DNA of 64,000 nt from Bufo bufo. Its lineage: Eukaryota > Chordata > Amphibia > Anura > Bufonidae. The notes beneath the pieces are model-generated. The model did no database searches, had not been told where the DNA came from, and was given only the letters and a program-made list of their open reading frames with translations. Positions 10,209-21,587 of the stretch are shown here, in pieces (within the stretch, counting starts at the first letter, position 1; the number at the start of each line of letters is the position of its first letter). Location: positions 690,737,257-690,801,256 of the forward strand of contig NC_053391.1 in the NCBI RefSeq assembly GCF_905171765.1, in the 5' to 3' direction. A program made the translations under genes and the position numbers.

Positions 10209-12600
10209 TGTGAGGGATGAGAATCCATTTTGTATGAGTATGTCCTCCATCTTGTACATATGTGGAAAAATGAATGAGCCAGCTGGAAGGATGTAGGGAG
10301 TTTTTGTTTATATAGATCAGAAGTTCCTAGCTGCAAGGTCAAGATAGCAGTTCCCTTGTTTCCTTATTAGAGTTTGACATACAAGATAGAGTTATGTTCC
10401 TTCTGAGTTTCGGGATGTACTGCTGAATAGTGTTGAGCGAGAGGTGCCATATTCGATTTTGACGAAATTTGCGAATATTCGCTACAATATTCGTCTCATA
10501 TTTCGTCAAAATCGAATATTCGTCATTATTCTAGTTATCGCGATTAATATGCGATTTAAATAATCGCGTATTACGATTTTAACTTAATGCAACTGTCCTA
10601 TTGGTTTGATATCTAGAATTTGCGAAGATGACGAATATGACGAATGTATTCGTCATATTCCTCAAAACGAAGATAACAAAATATTCTCCATCTTCGTTTT
10701 AGCTCCATATTCGTCAACTTCGCTAATTCTAGCAATCAAATAGGAAACTTGACTATAGAGACAGCGGTGTTTAATTCGCTATGTGATTATATTACTTTGC
10801 TTTTTTTTATTTTTATAAATAGAATAATTATAATAATTATCAAATATTATAATGATTCTATTTATTTAAAAAAAAAGCAAAGTAATATATTTGCATAGCG
10901 ATTTAAACACAGCTTTCTCTATAGTCAACTTTCCTATTTGATTGCTAGAATTAGCGAAGTTGACGAATATGGAGCTAAAACGAAGATGGAAGATGGAAGC
11001 TAAAACGAAGATCTTCGTTTTGAGGAATATGACGAATACATTCGTCATATTCCAATCCTCATCTTCGCTAATTCTACCAAGCCAACCATAGTAAACCAGG
11101 TCTAAGTTGAAATCGCAATGCGATTACTTCAAGTCATATTAATCGCATTGCAATTTCAACTTAGACCTGGTTTACTATGGTTGGCTTGGTAGAATTAGCG
11201 AAGATGACGAATATGACGAGTGTATTCGTCATATTCCTCAAAACGAAGTTAACAAAATATTATCCATCTTCGTTTTAGCTCCATATTCGTCAACTTCGCT
11301 ATTTCTAGCAATGAAATAGGAAAGTTGACTAGTAGAGACAGCTAAGTTTTTAATTCGCTATGCGATAATATTACTTTGCTTTTTTTTTTTAATAAATAGA
11401 ATAATTATAATACTTGATTATTATAATGATTCTATTTATTTAAAAAAAAGCAAAGTAATATAATCGCATACTAGTCAACTTTCCTATTTCATTGCTAGAA
11501 ATAGCGAAGTTGACGAATATGGAGCTAAAACGAAGATGGATAATATTTTGTTAACTTCGTTTTGAGGAATATGACGAATACATTCGTCATATTCGTCATC
11601 TTCGCTAATTCTACCAAGCCAACCATAGTAAACCAGGTCTAAGTTGAAATCGCAATGCGATTAATATGACTTGAAGTGAATTAAACACAGCTGTCTCTAT
11701 AGTCAACCTTCCTATTTGATTGCTAGAATTAGCGAAGTTGACGAATATGGAGCTAAAACGAAGATGGAGAATATTTAGTTATCTTCGTTTTGAGGAATAT
11801 GACGAATACATTCGTCATATTTGTCATCTTCGCTAATTCTACCAAGCCAACCATAGTAAACCAGGTCTAAGTTGAAATCGTAAAGTTATATTAATCGCAT
11901 TGCGATTTCAACTTAGCACTGCTATATTCCATATTCGTTCGTTAACTTCGTTAATTCTAGGCTAGAATTAATGAATATGGAATACAGCAGTGCTAAGTTG
12001 AAATCGCAATGCGATTACTTCAAGTTATATTAATCGCATTGCGATTTCAACGTAATTCTCAAATCCGACAGTACTTTCAAGTATGGAGGCGTTCTCATGG
12101 TGATGGGGACGCTCCATGAGCACGGAAGTCGGCAGAAGCGGCAACGGGCACTGACTGGAGCAGCCAGGAAGCCAGGAATCCTAAGGACAGGTAAGAACTA
12201 CTTTTGGGAAGTGGGAAAGAAAAAAATATAACAATAAAAAAATAAAAAAAGAATATTCGAAATAGCGAATTTATAGCACTATATTCTAAATATTTGCGAA
12301 TTAGCAAAGTGCCGATATTCGCAAAAAAATTTGCTATTCAAATATTCGCACTCAACACTACTGCTGAAGAATGTTAACATTGAGATAAGATACTGCAGAA
12401 ACTTCTTAATTATTAGAATTCTGTTAGTATGGTGCGAAAGTATTGCCTTTTATGAATAACGAATCAATTCATTAGTTTCGTTTTCCACCCCTTTGGTGGT
12501 GTGCCAGATTTGTCTCTGATTATCTGTAGTGTTATAAAGATGTATGCTTGCATGGAATAAAGGAGAGAGAATTTTGATTCAGCAATGTGTCTGTGTCAGC
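10209..12600 (+). repeat. 3' LTR of the endogenous retrovirus, interrupted and lacking U5
   Basis: It begins TGTGAGGGATG as the 5' LTR does, contains an AATAAA at 12556-12561, and reaches the shared TGTGTCTGTGTCAGCTCT at about 12584-12601. The U5 part that follows these words in the 5' LTR is absent. A foldback element (10428-12360) splits it. Confidence 0.75.
10428..12360. mobile_element. hAT-type foldback element of alternating palindromes in the 3' LTR
   Basis: It is bounded by TAGTGTTGAGCGA and CGCACTCAACACTA and flanked on both sides by the identical 8 bp CTGCTGAA (10420-10427, 12361-12368), a clean hAT-length target duplication. The interior is built from two kinds of inverted repeat that alternate. 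One is centred near 10850 and 11420 (AGCAAAGTAATAT arms). The other is centred near 11130, 11670 and 11890-12030 (GATTTCAACTTAGACC arms). No coding frame is present. Confidence 0.9.
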
Positions 12601-12601
12601 T

Positions 12602-13139
12602 CTATGTAGTTATTTTTTAGGGAACTGTGTGCCAATAATTATTCAAGTGGGCGCTATGTGTGTGGTTCTAGTATTCTCAGAGGGACTGTTTCTACAGTAT
12701 AATATTGGGGAGCACAGTGGACATAGTACTGGGGGCGGCAGGATGGCGTATTCAGAAGGTGGGAGGATGATGGAAAAGTAGGAAACTAAGACTTCTGTTT
12801 GTCAAACTCTGCAGAGACAAGAGATGTCTGAAAGAAGTCATCATGGTGGTCTGGTCTGAAAGGAGAAGATGAGGAAAGAGAACGTCTACATCATAGGACA
12901 TATCACTGGATGTAAGAGGTATGTGGCGCTGTATTACCCTGTATGTTCTGTAGCGCTGTATGTAATGTTTCCAAGTATACCTTTAACACTAGGGCTGGAG
13001 GGAAGGGATTAGGTTGAGAATTTAGCTTGGGGGGTGTTACTGTTTCAATTTTCTCTTCAGGCAGCAGAAAGGCTAGGTGCAGCCCTGGATGGCATTGCAT
13101 GAACAATACAAACATTACATATAAACTGCAGCACGTCAG
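12602..13139. other. Unclassified, probably repeat-derived
   Basis: No gene is visible. GGCGCTGTAT-type words and a Gln/Gly-poor mix suggest old interspersed repeats, but I cannot assign a family. Confidence 0.3.
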
Positions 13140-13534
13140 TGGACGGGGGATGGGGAGGTAAAATGAGAATATTAGGTGCTAAATTAAATATTAGGTGCTA
13201 AATTAAAATTATAAATAGCACCCTACCTCACCCATACATACAAATAATAACAACAGACGGGCCAGTCCAAACACCTAATTAATTAAATAAAGTAAACAAA
13301 ATCAATATATTCATAAGACCACAAGGGGTAATGGTGTTCAACCTATATGTCCATCGAGCTTCTTTCTGTTTCAAAATGGTGTCCAGATCTCCACCTCTAA
13401 TGCCTGTCCTGATGGTCTCTAACATACAAAAGATCAGAACTCTGACATCACCATTATGCTTAACAGTCACATGTCTGGAGATAGGTTTATTACGTTTGTT
13501 TCTCACATCCCCCACATGTTCCAAAATCCCTCTC
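13140..13534 (-). pseudogene. Penelope-like element 1, C-terminal GIY-YIG part (distal half)
   Basis: Read on the minus strand, the sequence next to 13534 encodes RRGILEHVGDV and then a PLE C-terminus with GGDLDTILKQKEARW and a typical RLNTITPCGLMN ending at about 13290. It is the continuation of the minus-strand PLE fragment at 26598-27240. Joining the two across the TTAA site gives AFKRGILEHV, so one PLE was split by the DNA element 13539-26593. PLEs encode a reverse transcriptase fused to a GIY-YIG nuclease that nicks the target for priming. The 3' trailer (13140-13275) holds a short direct repeat ATTAGGTGCTAAATTAAA. Confidence 0.8.
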
Positions 13535-14049
13535 CTAACCTCTTGGGGACATATGACGTACCAGTACGGCATGATGTCCCGGTACTTAAGGACACATGAT
13601 GTACTGGTATGTCATGTGTAGTTCCGATCACCGCTGCGCGGCAGACGGTGATCAGAACTGGGTGCCTGCTGAAATCAATCAGCAGGCACCCTGGGACAAT
13701 GCACGGGGTGTCCTGTGCCCCCCCCTATTGGCGATTACCGCAAACCGCAGGTCAATTCAGACCTGCGGTTTGCAGTGTTTACAGGTCGTTCCGGCAGGCG
13801 GTCTGCTGTAATGGGGACCCGATGGCATGGAAGGCAGCGCGATGCCTTCCTTAGGCATCTGTGCTGCCTTCCAGTGACGAGCCTGTGAGATCCAGCCCCC
13901 TGGATCTCACAGGCCGGAAGCTGTATGAGAAATACACACAGTATTACTCATACAGCCAATGCATTCCAATACAGAAATATTGGAATGCATTGTAAAGGTG
14001 ATCAAACCCCCAAAAGTTGAAGTCCCAAAGTGAGACAAAAAAGTTTGTG

Positions 14050-16550
14050 AAAAAAAAAGTTTGAAAAATAAAGGTCTCCCCCCAAAACTATGGCTCAGAA
14101 TATGGAGACACTAAAATATAATTTTTTTTGTTTTAATGTTAAAATGCTGTTAATGTGTAAATTTACAAAAGTATACATATTAGGTATCGCCGCATCCGTA
14201 ATAACCTGCTCTATAAAAATATCACATGATCTAACCCCTCAGGTGAATACCGTAAAAAAATTAAAATAAAAACAGTGTAAAAAAGCCTTTTTTTGTCACC
14301 TTACATCACAAAAATGTAATAGCAAGCGATCAAAAAGTCATATGCACGCCAAAATAGTGCCAATCAAACCGTCATCTCATCCCACAAAAAATGAGACCCT
14401 ACCTAAGATAATCGCCCAAAAACTAAAAAAACTATGGCTCTCAGAATATGGAGACACTAAAACATGATTTTTTTTGTTTCAAAAATAAAAATCATTGTGT
14501 AAAACTTACATTAAAAAAAAGTATACATAATAGTTATCGCCGCGTCCATAATAACCTGCTCTATAAAAATATCACATGACCTAACCCATCAGGTGAATAA
14601 CGTAAAAAAAAAAAAAACAGTGTAAAAAAGCAATTTTTTGTCACCTTACATCACAAAATGTGTAATAGCAAGCGATCAAAAAGTCATACGCACCCCAAAA
14701 TAGTGCCAAACAAATCGTCATCTCATACCAAAAAAAATGAGCCTTTACACAAGACAGTCGCCTAAAAACTGAAAAAACTATGACTCTCAAACTATGGAGA
14801 CACTAAAACATGATTTTTTTGTTTCAAAAATGAAATCATTGTGTAAAACTTACATTAAAAAAAGTATACATATTAGGTATCACCGCATCCGTAATAACCT
14901 GCTCTATAAAAATATCACATGATCTAACCCCTCAGGTGACATATTAGTTATCGTCGCGTCCATAATAACCTGCTCTATGAAAATATCACATGACCTAACC
15001 CCTCAGGTGAATACCGTAAAAAAATATAAATAAAAACGGTGTAAAAAAGCAATTTTTTGTCACCTTACATCACAAAAAGTGTAATAGCAAGCGATCAAAA
15101 AGTCATACGCACCCCAAAATAGTGCCAATCTAATCGTCATCTCATCCCGAAAAAAATGAGCCTTTACACAAGACAGTCGCCCAAAAACTGAAAAAACTAT
15201 GGCTCTCAAACTATGGAGACACTAAAACATGATTTTTTTTGTTTCAAAAATGAAATCATTGTGTAAAACTTACATTAAAAAAAGTATACATATTAGTTAT
15301 CGCTGCGTCCGTAATAACCTGCTCTATAAAAATATCACATGACCTAAACCTCAGGTGAATTATGTAAAAAAATAAAAACGGTGTAAAAAAGCTATTTTTT
15401 GTCACCTTACATCACAAAATGTGTAATAGCAAGCGATCAAAAAGTCATACGCACCCCAAAATAGTGCCAATCAAATCGTCATCTCATACCAAAAAAATTG
15501 AGCCTTTACACAAGACAGTCGCCTAAAAACTGAAAAAACTATAACTCTGAAACTATGGAGACACTAAAACATGATTCTTTTTGTTTCAAAAATGAAATCA
15601 TTGTGTAAAACTTACATTAAAAAAGTATACATATTAGGTATCACCGCATCCATAATAACCTGCTCTATAAAAATATCACATGATCTAATCCCTCAGGTGA
15701 ATACCGTTAAATTTTTAAAATAAAAACGGTGTAAAAAAAGCCATTTTTTGTCACCTTACATCACACAAAGTGTAATAGCAAGCGATCAAAAAAACATATG
15801 CACGCCAAAATAGTGCCAATCAAACCGTCATCTCATTCAGCAAAAAAGGAGACCCTACTTAAGATAATCGCCCAAAAACTAAAAAAAACTATGGCTCTCA
15901 GAATATGGAGACACTAAAACATGATTTTTTTTGTTTCAAAAATGATATTATTGTGTAAAACTTACATAAATAAAAAAGTATACATATTAGTTATCGCCGC
16001 GTCCATAATAACCTGCTCTATAAAAATATCGCATGACCTAACCCATCAGGTAAATACCGTAAAAAAATATAAATAAAAACGATGTAAAAAAGCTATTTTT
16101 TGTCACCTTACATCACAAAAAGTGTAATAACAAGCGATCAAAAGGTCATACCCACCCCAAAATAGTGCCAATCAAATCGTCATCTCATCCCAAAAAAAAT
16201 GAGCCTTTACACAAGACAGGCGCCTAAAAACTGAAAAAACTATTGCTCTCAAACTATGGAGACACTAAAACATGATTTTTTTTGTTTCAAAAATGAAATC
16301 ATTGTGTAAATCTTACATTAAAAAAAAGTATACATATTAGGTATCACCGTATCCGTAATAACCTGCTCTATAAAAATATCACATGATCTAACCCCTCAGG
16401 TGAATACCGTAAAAAAATAAAAATAAAAACGGTGTAAAAAAAGCTATTTTTTGTCACCTTACATCACAAAAAGTGTAATAGCAAGCGATCAAAAAGTCCT
16501 GCTCTATAAAAATACCACATGATCTAACCTGTCAGATGAATGTTGTAAAT
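14050..16550. repeat. Tandem array, period about 345-352 bp, seven copies
   Basis: The marker AGCAAGCGATCAAAAAGTC recurs near 14322, 14668, 15087, 15429, 15778, 16130 and 16481. Spacing is about 346, 419, 342, 349, 352 and 351 bases. The one long interval comes from a partial duplication near 14940-15010. Units are AT-rich with no coding frame. Confidence 0.9.
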
Positions 16551-16559
16551 AACAAAAAA

Positions 16560-18290
16560 AAAACAGCTATTTCTTGTTACCTTGCCTCTCAAAAAGTGTA
16601 ATATAGAGCAACCAAAAATCATATGTACCCTAAAATAGTACCAACAAAACTGCCACCCTATCCTATAGTTTCTAAAATGGGGTTTTTTTTTTAGAGTTTC
16701 TACTCTAGGGGCGCATCAGGGGGGCTTCAAATGGGACATGGTGTCAAAAAACCAGTCCAGCAAAATCTGCCTTCCAAAAGACGTATGGCATTCCTTTCCT
16801 TCTGTGCCCTGCCGTGTGCCCGTACAGTAGTTTACGACCACATATTTGGTGTTTCTGTAAACTACAGAATCAGAGCCATAAATATTGAGTTTTGTTTGGC
16901 TGTTAACCCTTGCTTTGTAACTGGAAAAAAATTATTAAAATGGGAAATCTGCCAAAAAAGTGAAATTTTGAAATATTATCTCTATTTTCCATTATTTCTT
17001 GTGGAACACCTAAAGGGTTAAAAAAGTTTGTAAAATCAGTTTTGAATACCTTGAGGGGTGTAGTTTCTAAAATGGGGTCACTTTTTTGGAGTTTCTACTC
17101 TAGGGGTGCATCAGGGGGGCTTCAAATGGGACATGTGTCAAAAAACTAGTCCAGCAAAATCTGCCTTCCAAAAGCCGTATGGCATTCCTTTCTTTTGCGC
17201 CCTGCCGTGTGCCCGTACAGCAGTTTACGACCACATATGGGGTGTTTATGTAAACTACAGAATCAGAGCCATAAATATTGCATTTTGTTTGGCTGTTAAC
17301 TCTTGCTTTGTAACTGGAAAAAAAATATTAAAATAGAAAATCTGCCAAAAAAGTGAAATTTTGAAATTTTATCTCTATTTTCCATTAATTCTTGTTGAAC
17401 ACCTAAATGGTTAACAAAGTTTGTAAAATCAGTTTTGAATACCTTGAGGGGTGTAGTTTCTAAAATGGGGTCACTTTTTTGGAGTTTTTACTCTAGGGGT
17501 GCATCAGGGGGGCTTCAAATGGGACATGGTGTCAAATAACCAGTCCAGCAAAATCTGCCTTCCAAAAACCGTATGGCATTCCTTTCCTTCTGTGCCCTGC
17601 CGTGTGCCCGTACAGCAGTTTACAATTACAACCACATATGGGGTGTTTCTGTAAACTACAGAATCAGGGCCATACATTTTGAGTTTTGTTTGGCTGTTAA
17701 CCCTTGCTTTGTAACTGGAAAAAAATAAAAAAATGGAAAATCTGCCCAAAAAGTTAAATTTTGAAATGTTATCTTTATTTTCCATTAATTCTTGTGGAAC
17801 ACCTAAAGGGTTAACAGAGTTTGTAAAATCAGTTTTGAATACCTTGAGGGGTGTAGTTTCTAAAATGGGGTCACTTTTTTGGAGTTTCTACTCTAGGGGT
17901 GCATCAGGGGGGGCTTCAAATGGGACATGGTGTCAAAAAACCAGTCCAGCAAAAATCTGCATTCTAAAAACCATATGGCATTCCTTTCCTTCTGTGCCCT
18001 GCCGTGTGCCCGTACAGCAGTTTACGACCACATATGGGGTGTTTCTGTAAACTACAGAATCAGGGCCATACATTTTGAGTTTTGTTTGGCTGTTAACCCT
18101 TGCTTTGTAACTGGAAAAAATAAATTAAAATGGAAAATCTGCCAAAAACGTGACATTTTGAAATGTTATCTTTATTTTCCATTAATTCTTGTGGAACACC
18201 TAAAGGGTTAACAGAGTTTGTAAAATCAGATTTGAATACCTTGAGGGGTGTAGTTTCTAGAATGGGGTCATTTTTTGGTGGTTTCTATTA
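16560..18290. repeat. Tandem array, period about 395 bp, four copies
   Basis: The marker TACTCTAGGGGTGCATCAGG recurs near 16701, 17096, 17489 and 17889, about 393-400 bases apart. Each unit carries the same frame of about 90 codons (such as 16731-17021). The frames decay independently, so they look like shadows of the repeat, not genes. Confidence 0.9.
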
Positions 18291-18689
18291 TGTAAGTCTA
18301 GTGACTTCAGACCTGAACTGGTCCTTAAAAAGTGGGTGTTTGAAAATTTCAGAAAAATTTTAAGATTTGCTTCTAAACTTGTAAGCCTTGTAACTAGAGT
18401 TGAGCGAACACCTGGATGTTCGGGTTCGAGAAGTTCGGCCGAACTTCCCGGAAATGTTCGGGTTCGAGATCCGAACCCGAACCGAACTTCGTCCCGAACC
18501 CGAACCCCATTGAAGTCAATGGGGACCCGAACTTTTGGGCACTAAAAAGGCTGTAAAACAGCCCAGGAAAGAGCTAGAGGGCTGCAAAAGGCAGCAACAT
18601 GTAGGTAAATCCCCTGGAAACAATTGTGGATAGGGAAATGAATTAAAATAAAAATAAAAAAAATAAAAATGACCTAATATCAATTGGAC

Positions 18690-21480
18690 AGAGGTCCCAT
18701 AGCAGAGAATCTGGCTTCACGTCAGCAGAGAATCAGTCTCTTCATGCCATAGCAAAGAATCTGGCTTCACGTCAGCAGAGAATCAGTCTCTTCATGCCAT
18801 AGCAGAGAATCTGGCTTCATGTCAGCACAGAATCAGTCTTCATGTCATAGCAGAGAATCAGGCTTCACGTCACCCACCACTGGAACAGGCCATTGTCACA
18901 CATTTAGGCCCAGGCACCCAGACAGAGGAGAGCGGTCCCGTAACAGAGAATCTGGCCTTATGTCAGTGCAGAATCTGTCTTCATGTCATAGCAGAGAATC
19001 AGGCTTCACGTCACCCACCACTGGAACAGGCCACTGTCACACATTTAGGCCCCGGCAACCAGACAGAGGAGAGAGGTCCTGTAACAGAGAATCTGGCCTT
19101 ATGTCAGCATAGAATCTGTCTTCATGTCATAGCAGAGAATCAGGCATCACGTCACCCACCACTAGAACAGGCCACTGTCACACATTTAGGCCCAGGCACC
19201 CAGGCAGAGGAGAGAGGTCCCGTAACAGAGAATCTGGCCTTATGTCAGCGCAGAATCAGTCTTCATGTCATAGCAGAGAATCAGGCTTCACGTCACCCAC
19301 CACTGGAACAGGCCACTGTCAGATATTTAGGCCCAGGCACCCAGGCAGAGGAGAGAGGTCGTGTAACAGAGAATCTGGCTTCATGTCAGCACAGAATAAG
19401 TCTTCATGTCATAGCAAAGAATCAGGCATCACGTCACCCACCACTGGAACAGGCCACTGTCACACATTTAGGCCCAGGCACCCAGACAGAGGAGAGCGGT
19501 CCCGTAACAGAGAATCTGGCCTTATGTCAGCGCAGAATCTGTCTTCATGTCATAGCAGAGAATCAGGCTTCACGTCACCCACCACTGGAACAGGCCACTG
19601 TCACACATTTAGGCCCCGGCACCCAGACAGAGGAGAGAGGTCCTGTAACAGAGAATCTGGCCTTATGTCAGCACAGAATCTGTCTTTATGTCATAGCAGA
19701 GAATCAGGCATCACGTCACCTACCACTGGAACAGGCCACTGTCACACATTTAGGCCCAGGCACCCAGGCAGAGGAGAGAGGTCCCGTAACAGAGAATATG
19801 GCCTTATGTCAGCGCAGAATCAGTCTTCATGTCATAGCAGAGAATCAGGCTTCACGTCACCCACCACTGGAACAGGCCACTGTCACACATTTAGGCCCAG
19901 GCACCCAGGCAGAGGAGAGAGGTCCCGTAACAGAGAATCTGGCCTTATGTCAGCGAAGAATCAGTCTTCATGTCATAGCAGAGAATCAGGCTTCACGTCA
20001 CCTACCACTGGAACAGGCCACTGTCACACATTTAGGCCCCGGCACCCAGACAGAGGAGAGAGGTCCTGTAACAGAGAATCTGGCCTTATGTCAGCACAGA
20101 ATCTGTCTTCATGTCATAGCAGAGAATCAGGCATCACGTCACCCACCACTGGAACAGGCCACTGTCACACATTTAGGCCCAGGCACCCAGGCAGAGGAGA
20201 GAGGTCCCGTAACAGAGAATATGGCCTTATGTCAGCGCAGAATCAGTCTTCATGTCATAGCAGAGAATCAGGCTTCACGTCACCCACCACTGGAACAGGC
20301 CACTGTCACACATTTAGGCCCAGGCACCCAGGCAGAGGAGAGAGGTCCCGTAACAGAGAATCTGGCCTTATGTCAGCGCAGAATCAGTCTTCATGTCATA
20401 GCAGAGAATCAGGCTTCACGTCACCCACCACTGGAACAGGCCACTGTCACACATTTAGGCCCCGGCACCCAGACAGAGGAGAGAGGTCCTGTAACAGAGA
20501 ATCTGGCCTTATGTCAGCACAGAATCTGTCTTCATGTCATAGCAGAGAATCAGGCATCACGTCACCCACCACTGGAACAGGCCACTGTCACACATTTAGG
20601 CCCAGGCACCCAGGCAGAGGAGAGAGGTCCCGTAACAGAGAATCTGGCCTTATGTCAGCGCGGAATCAGTCTTCATGTCATAGCAGAGAATCAGGCTTCA
20701 CGTCACCCACCACTGGAACAGGCCACTGTCACACATTTAGGCCCAGGCACCCAGGCAGAGGAGAGAGGTCCCGTAACAGAGAATCTGTCCTTATGTCAGC
20801 GCAGAATCAGTCTTCATGTCATAGCAGAGAATCAGGCTTCACGTCACCCACCACTGGAACAGGCCACTGTCACACATTTAGGCCCAGGCACCCAGGCAGA
20901 GGAGAGAGGTCCCGTAACAGAGAATCTGTCCTTATGTCAGCGCAGAATCAGTCTTCATGTCATAGCAGAGAATCAGGCTTCACGTCACCCACCACTGGAA
21001 CAGGCCACTGTCACACATTTAGGCCCAGGCACCCAGACAGAGGAGAGAGGTCCTGTAACAGAGAATCTGGCCTTATGTCAGCGCAGAATCTGTCTTCATG
21101 TCATAGCAGAGAATCAGGCATCACGTCACCCACCACTGGAACAGGCCACTGTCACACATTTAGGCCCAGGCACCCAGGCAGAGGAGAGAGGTCCCGTAAC
21201 AGAGAATCTGGCCTTATGTCAGCGCAGAATCAGTCTTCATGTCATAGCAGAGAATCAGGCTTCACGTCACCCACCACTGGAACAGGCCACTGTCACATAT
21301 TTAGGCCCAGGCACGCAGGCAGAGGAGAGAGGTCGCGTAACAGAGAATCTGGCTTCATGTCAGCAAAGAATAAGTCTTCATGTCATAGCAGAGAATCAGG
21401 CTTCACGTCACCCACCACTGGAACAGGCCACTGTCACACATTTAGGCCCCGGCACCCAGACAGAGGAGAGGTTCATTCAA
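18690..21480. repeat. 141 bp tandem array inside hAT A1, about 19-20 copies
   Basis: The marker AGAGAATCTGGCCTTATGTC recurs every 141 bases (for example 19937, 20078, 20501). Units differ at a few recurring sites (CAGACAG/CAGGCAG, GGCTTCAC/GGCATCAC), which gives higher-order patterns. Because 141 is divisible by three, two plus-strand frames stay open for 590 and 753 codons (19798-21570, 19242-21503). The last unit is cut near 21470. In A2 and A3 a related but diverged array with the words GTCACCCACCAATGGAACAG occupies a similar place. Confidence 0.95.
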
Positions 21481-21587
21481 CTTTGGGTTGCCCCGCAATA
21501 TAATGGTAAAATGAAATTAAAAATAGTATTGAATGAGGAAATGCCCTGGAGTAGAATAATATATTGTTAAGGGGAGGTAGTTAATAT

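Larger units (their letters stand above)
2672..12600 (+). mobile_element. Endogenous retrovirus, broken and interrupted by three foldback elements
   Basis: In order on the plus strand I see a short 5' LTR, a primer binding site, a gag start, protease, reverse transcriptase, RNase H, integrase, an env remnant, a purine tract and a 3' LTR. The YVDD box and the LANAFF-type RT segment suggest a class I (gamma/epsilon-like) retrovirus; this is from family knowledge. Most of gag and env are missing, pol has several frameshifts, and part of integrase is deleted. Three TAGTGTTGA-ended elements sit inside (3562-4300, 5215-7209, 10428-12360). It is an old, non-functional genomic copy. Confidence 0.85.

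Noticed and set aside
16731..18211. Series of frames of about 95 codons
   Set aside because: They recur once per 395 bp unit and decay independently, so they are repeat shadows.
18690..21480. CRISPR-like array
   Set aside because: Whole 141 bp units repeat with no unique spacers, in a vertebrate transposon. The same argument rules out the arrays at 14050, 27806, 36640 and 54780.
19242..21503. 753-codon plus-strand open frame
   Set aside because: It is a translation of the 141 bp array, open because the unit is a multiple of three; a second frame is equally open. Kept as a repeat, with the oddity noted.
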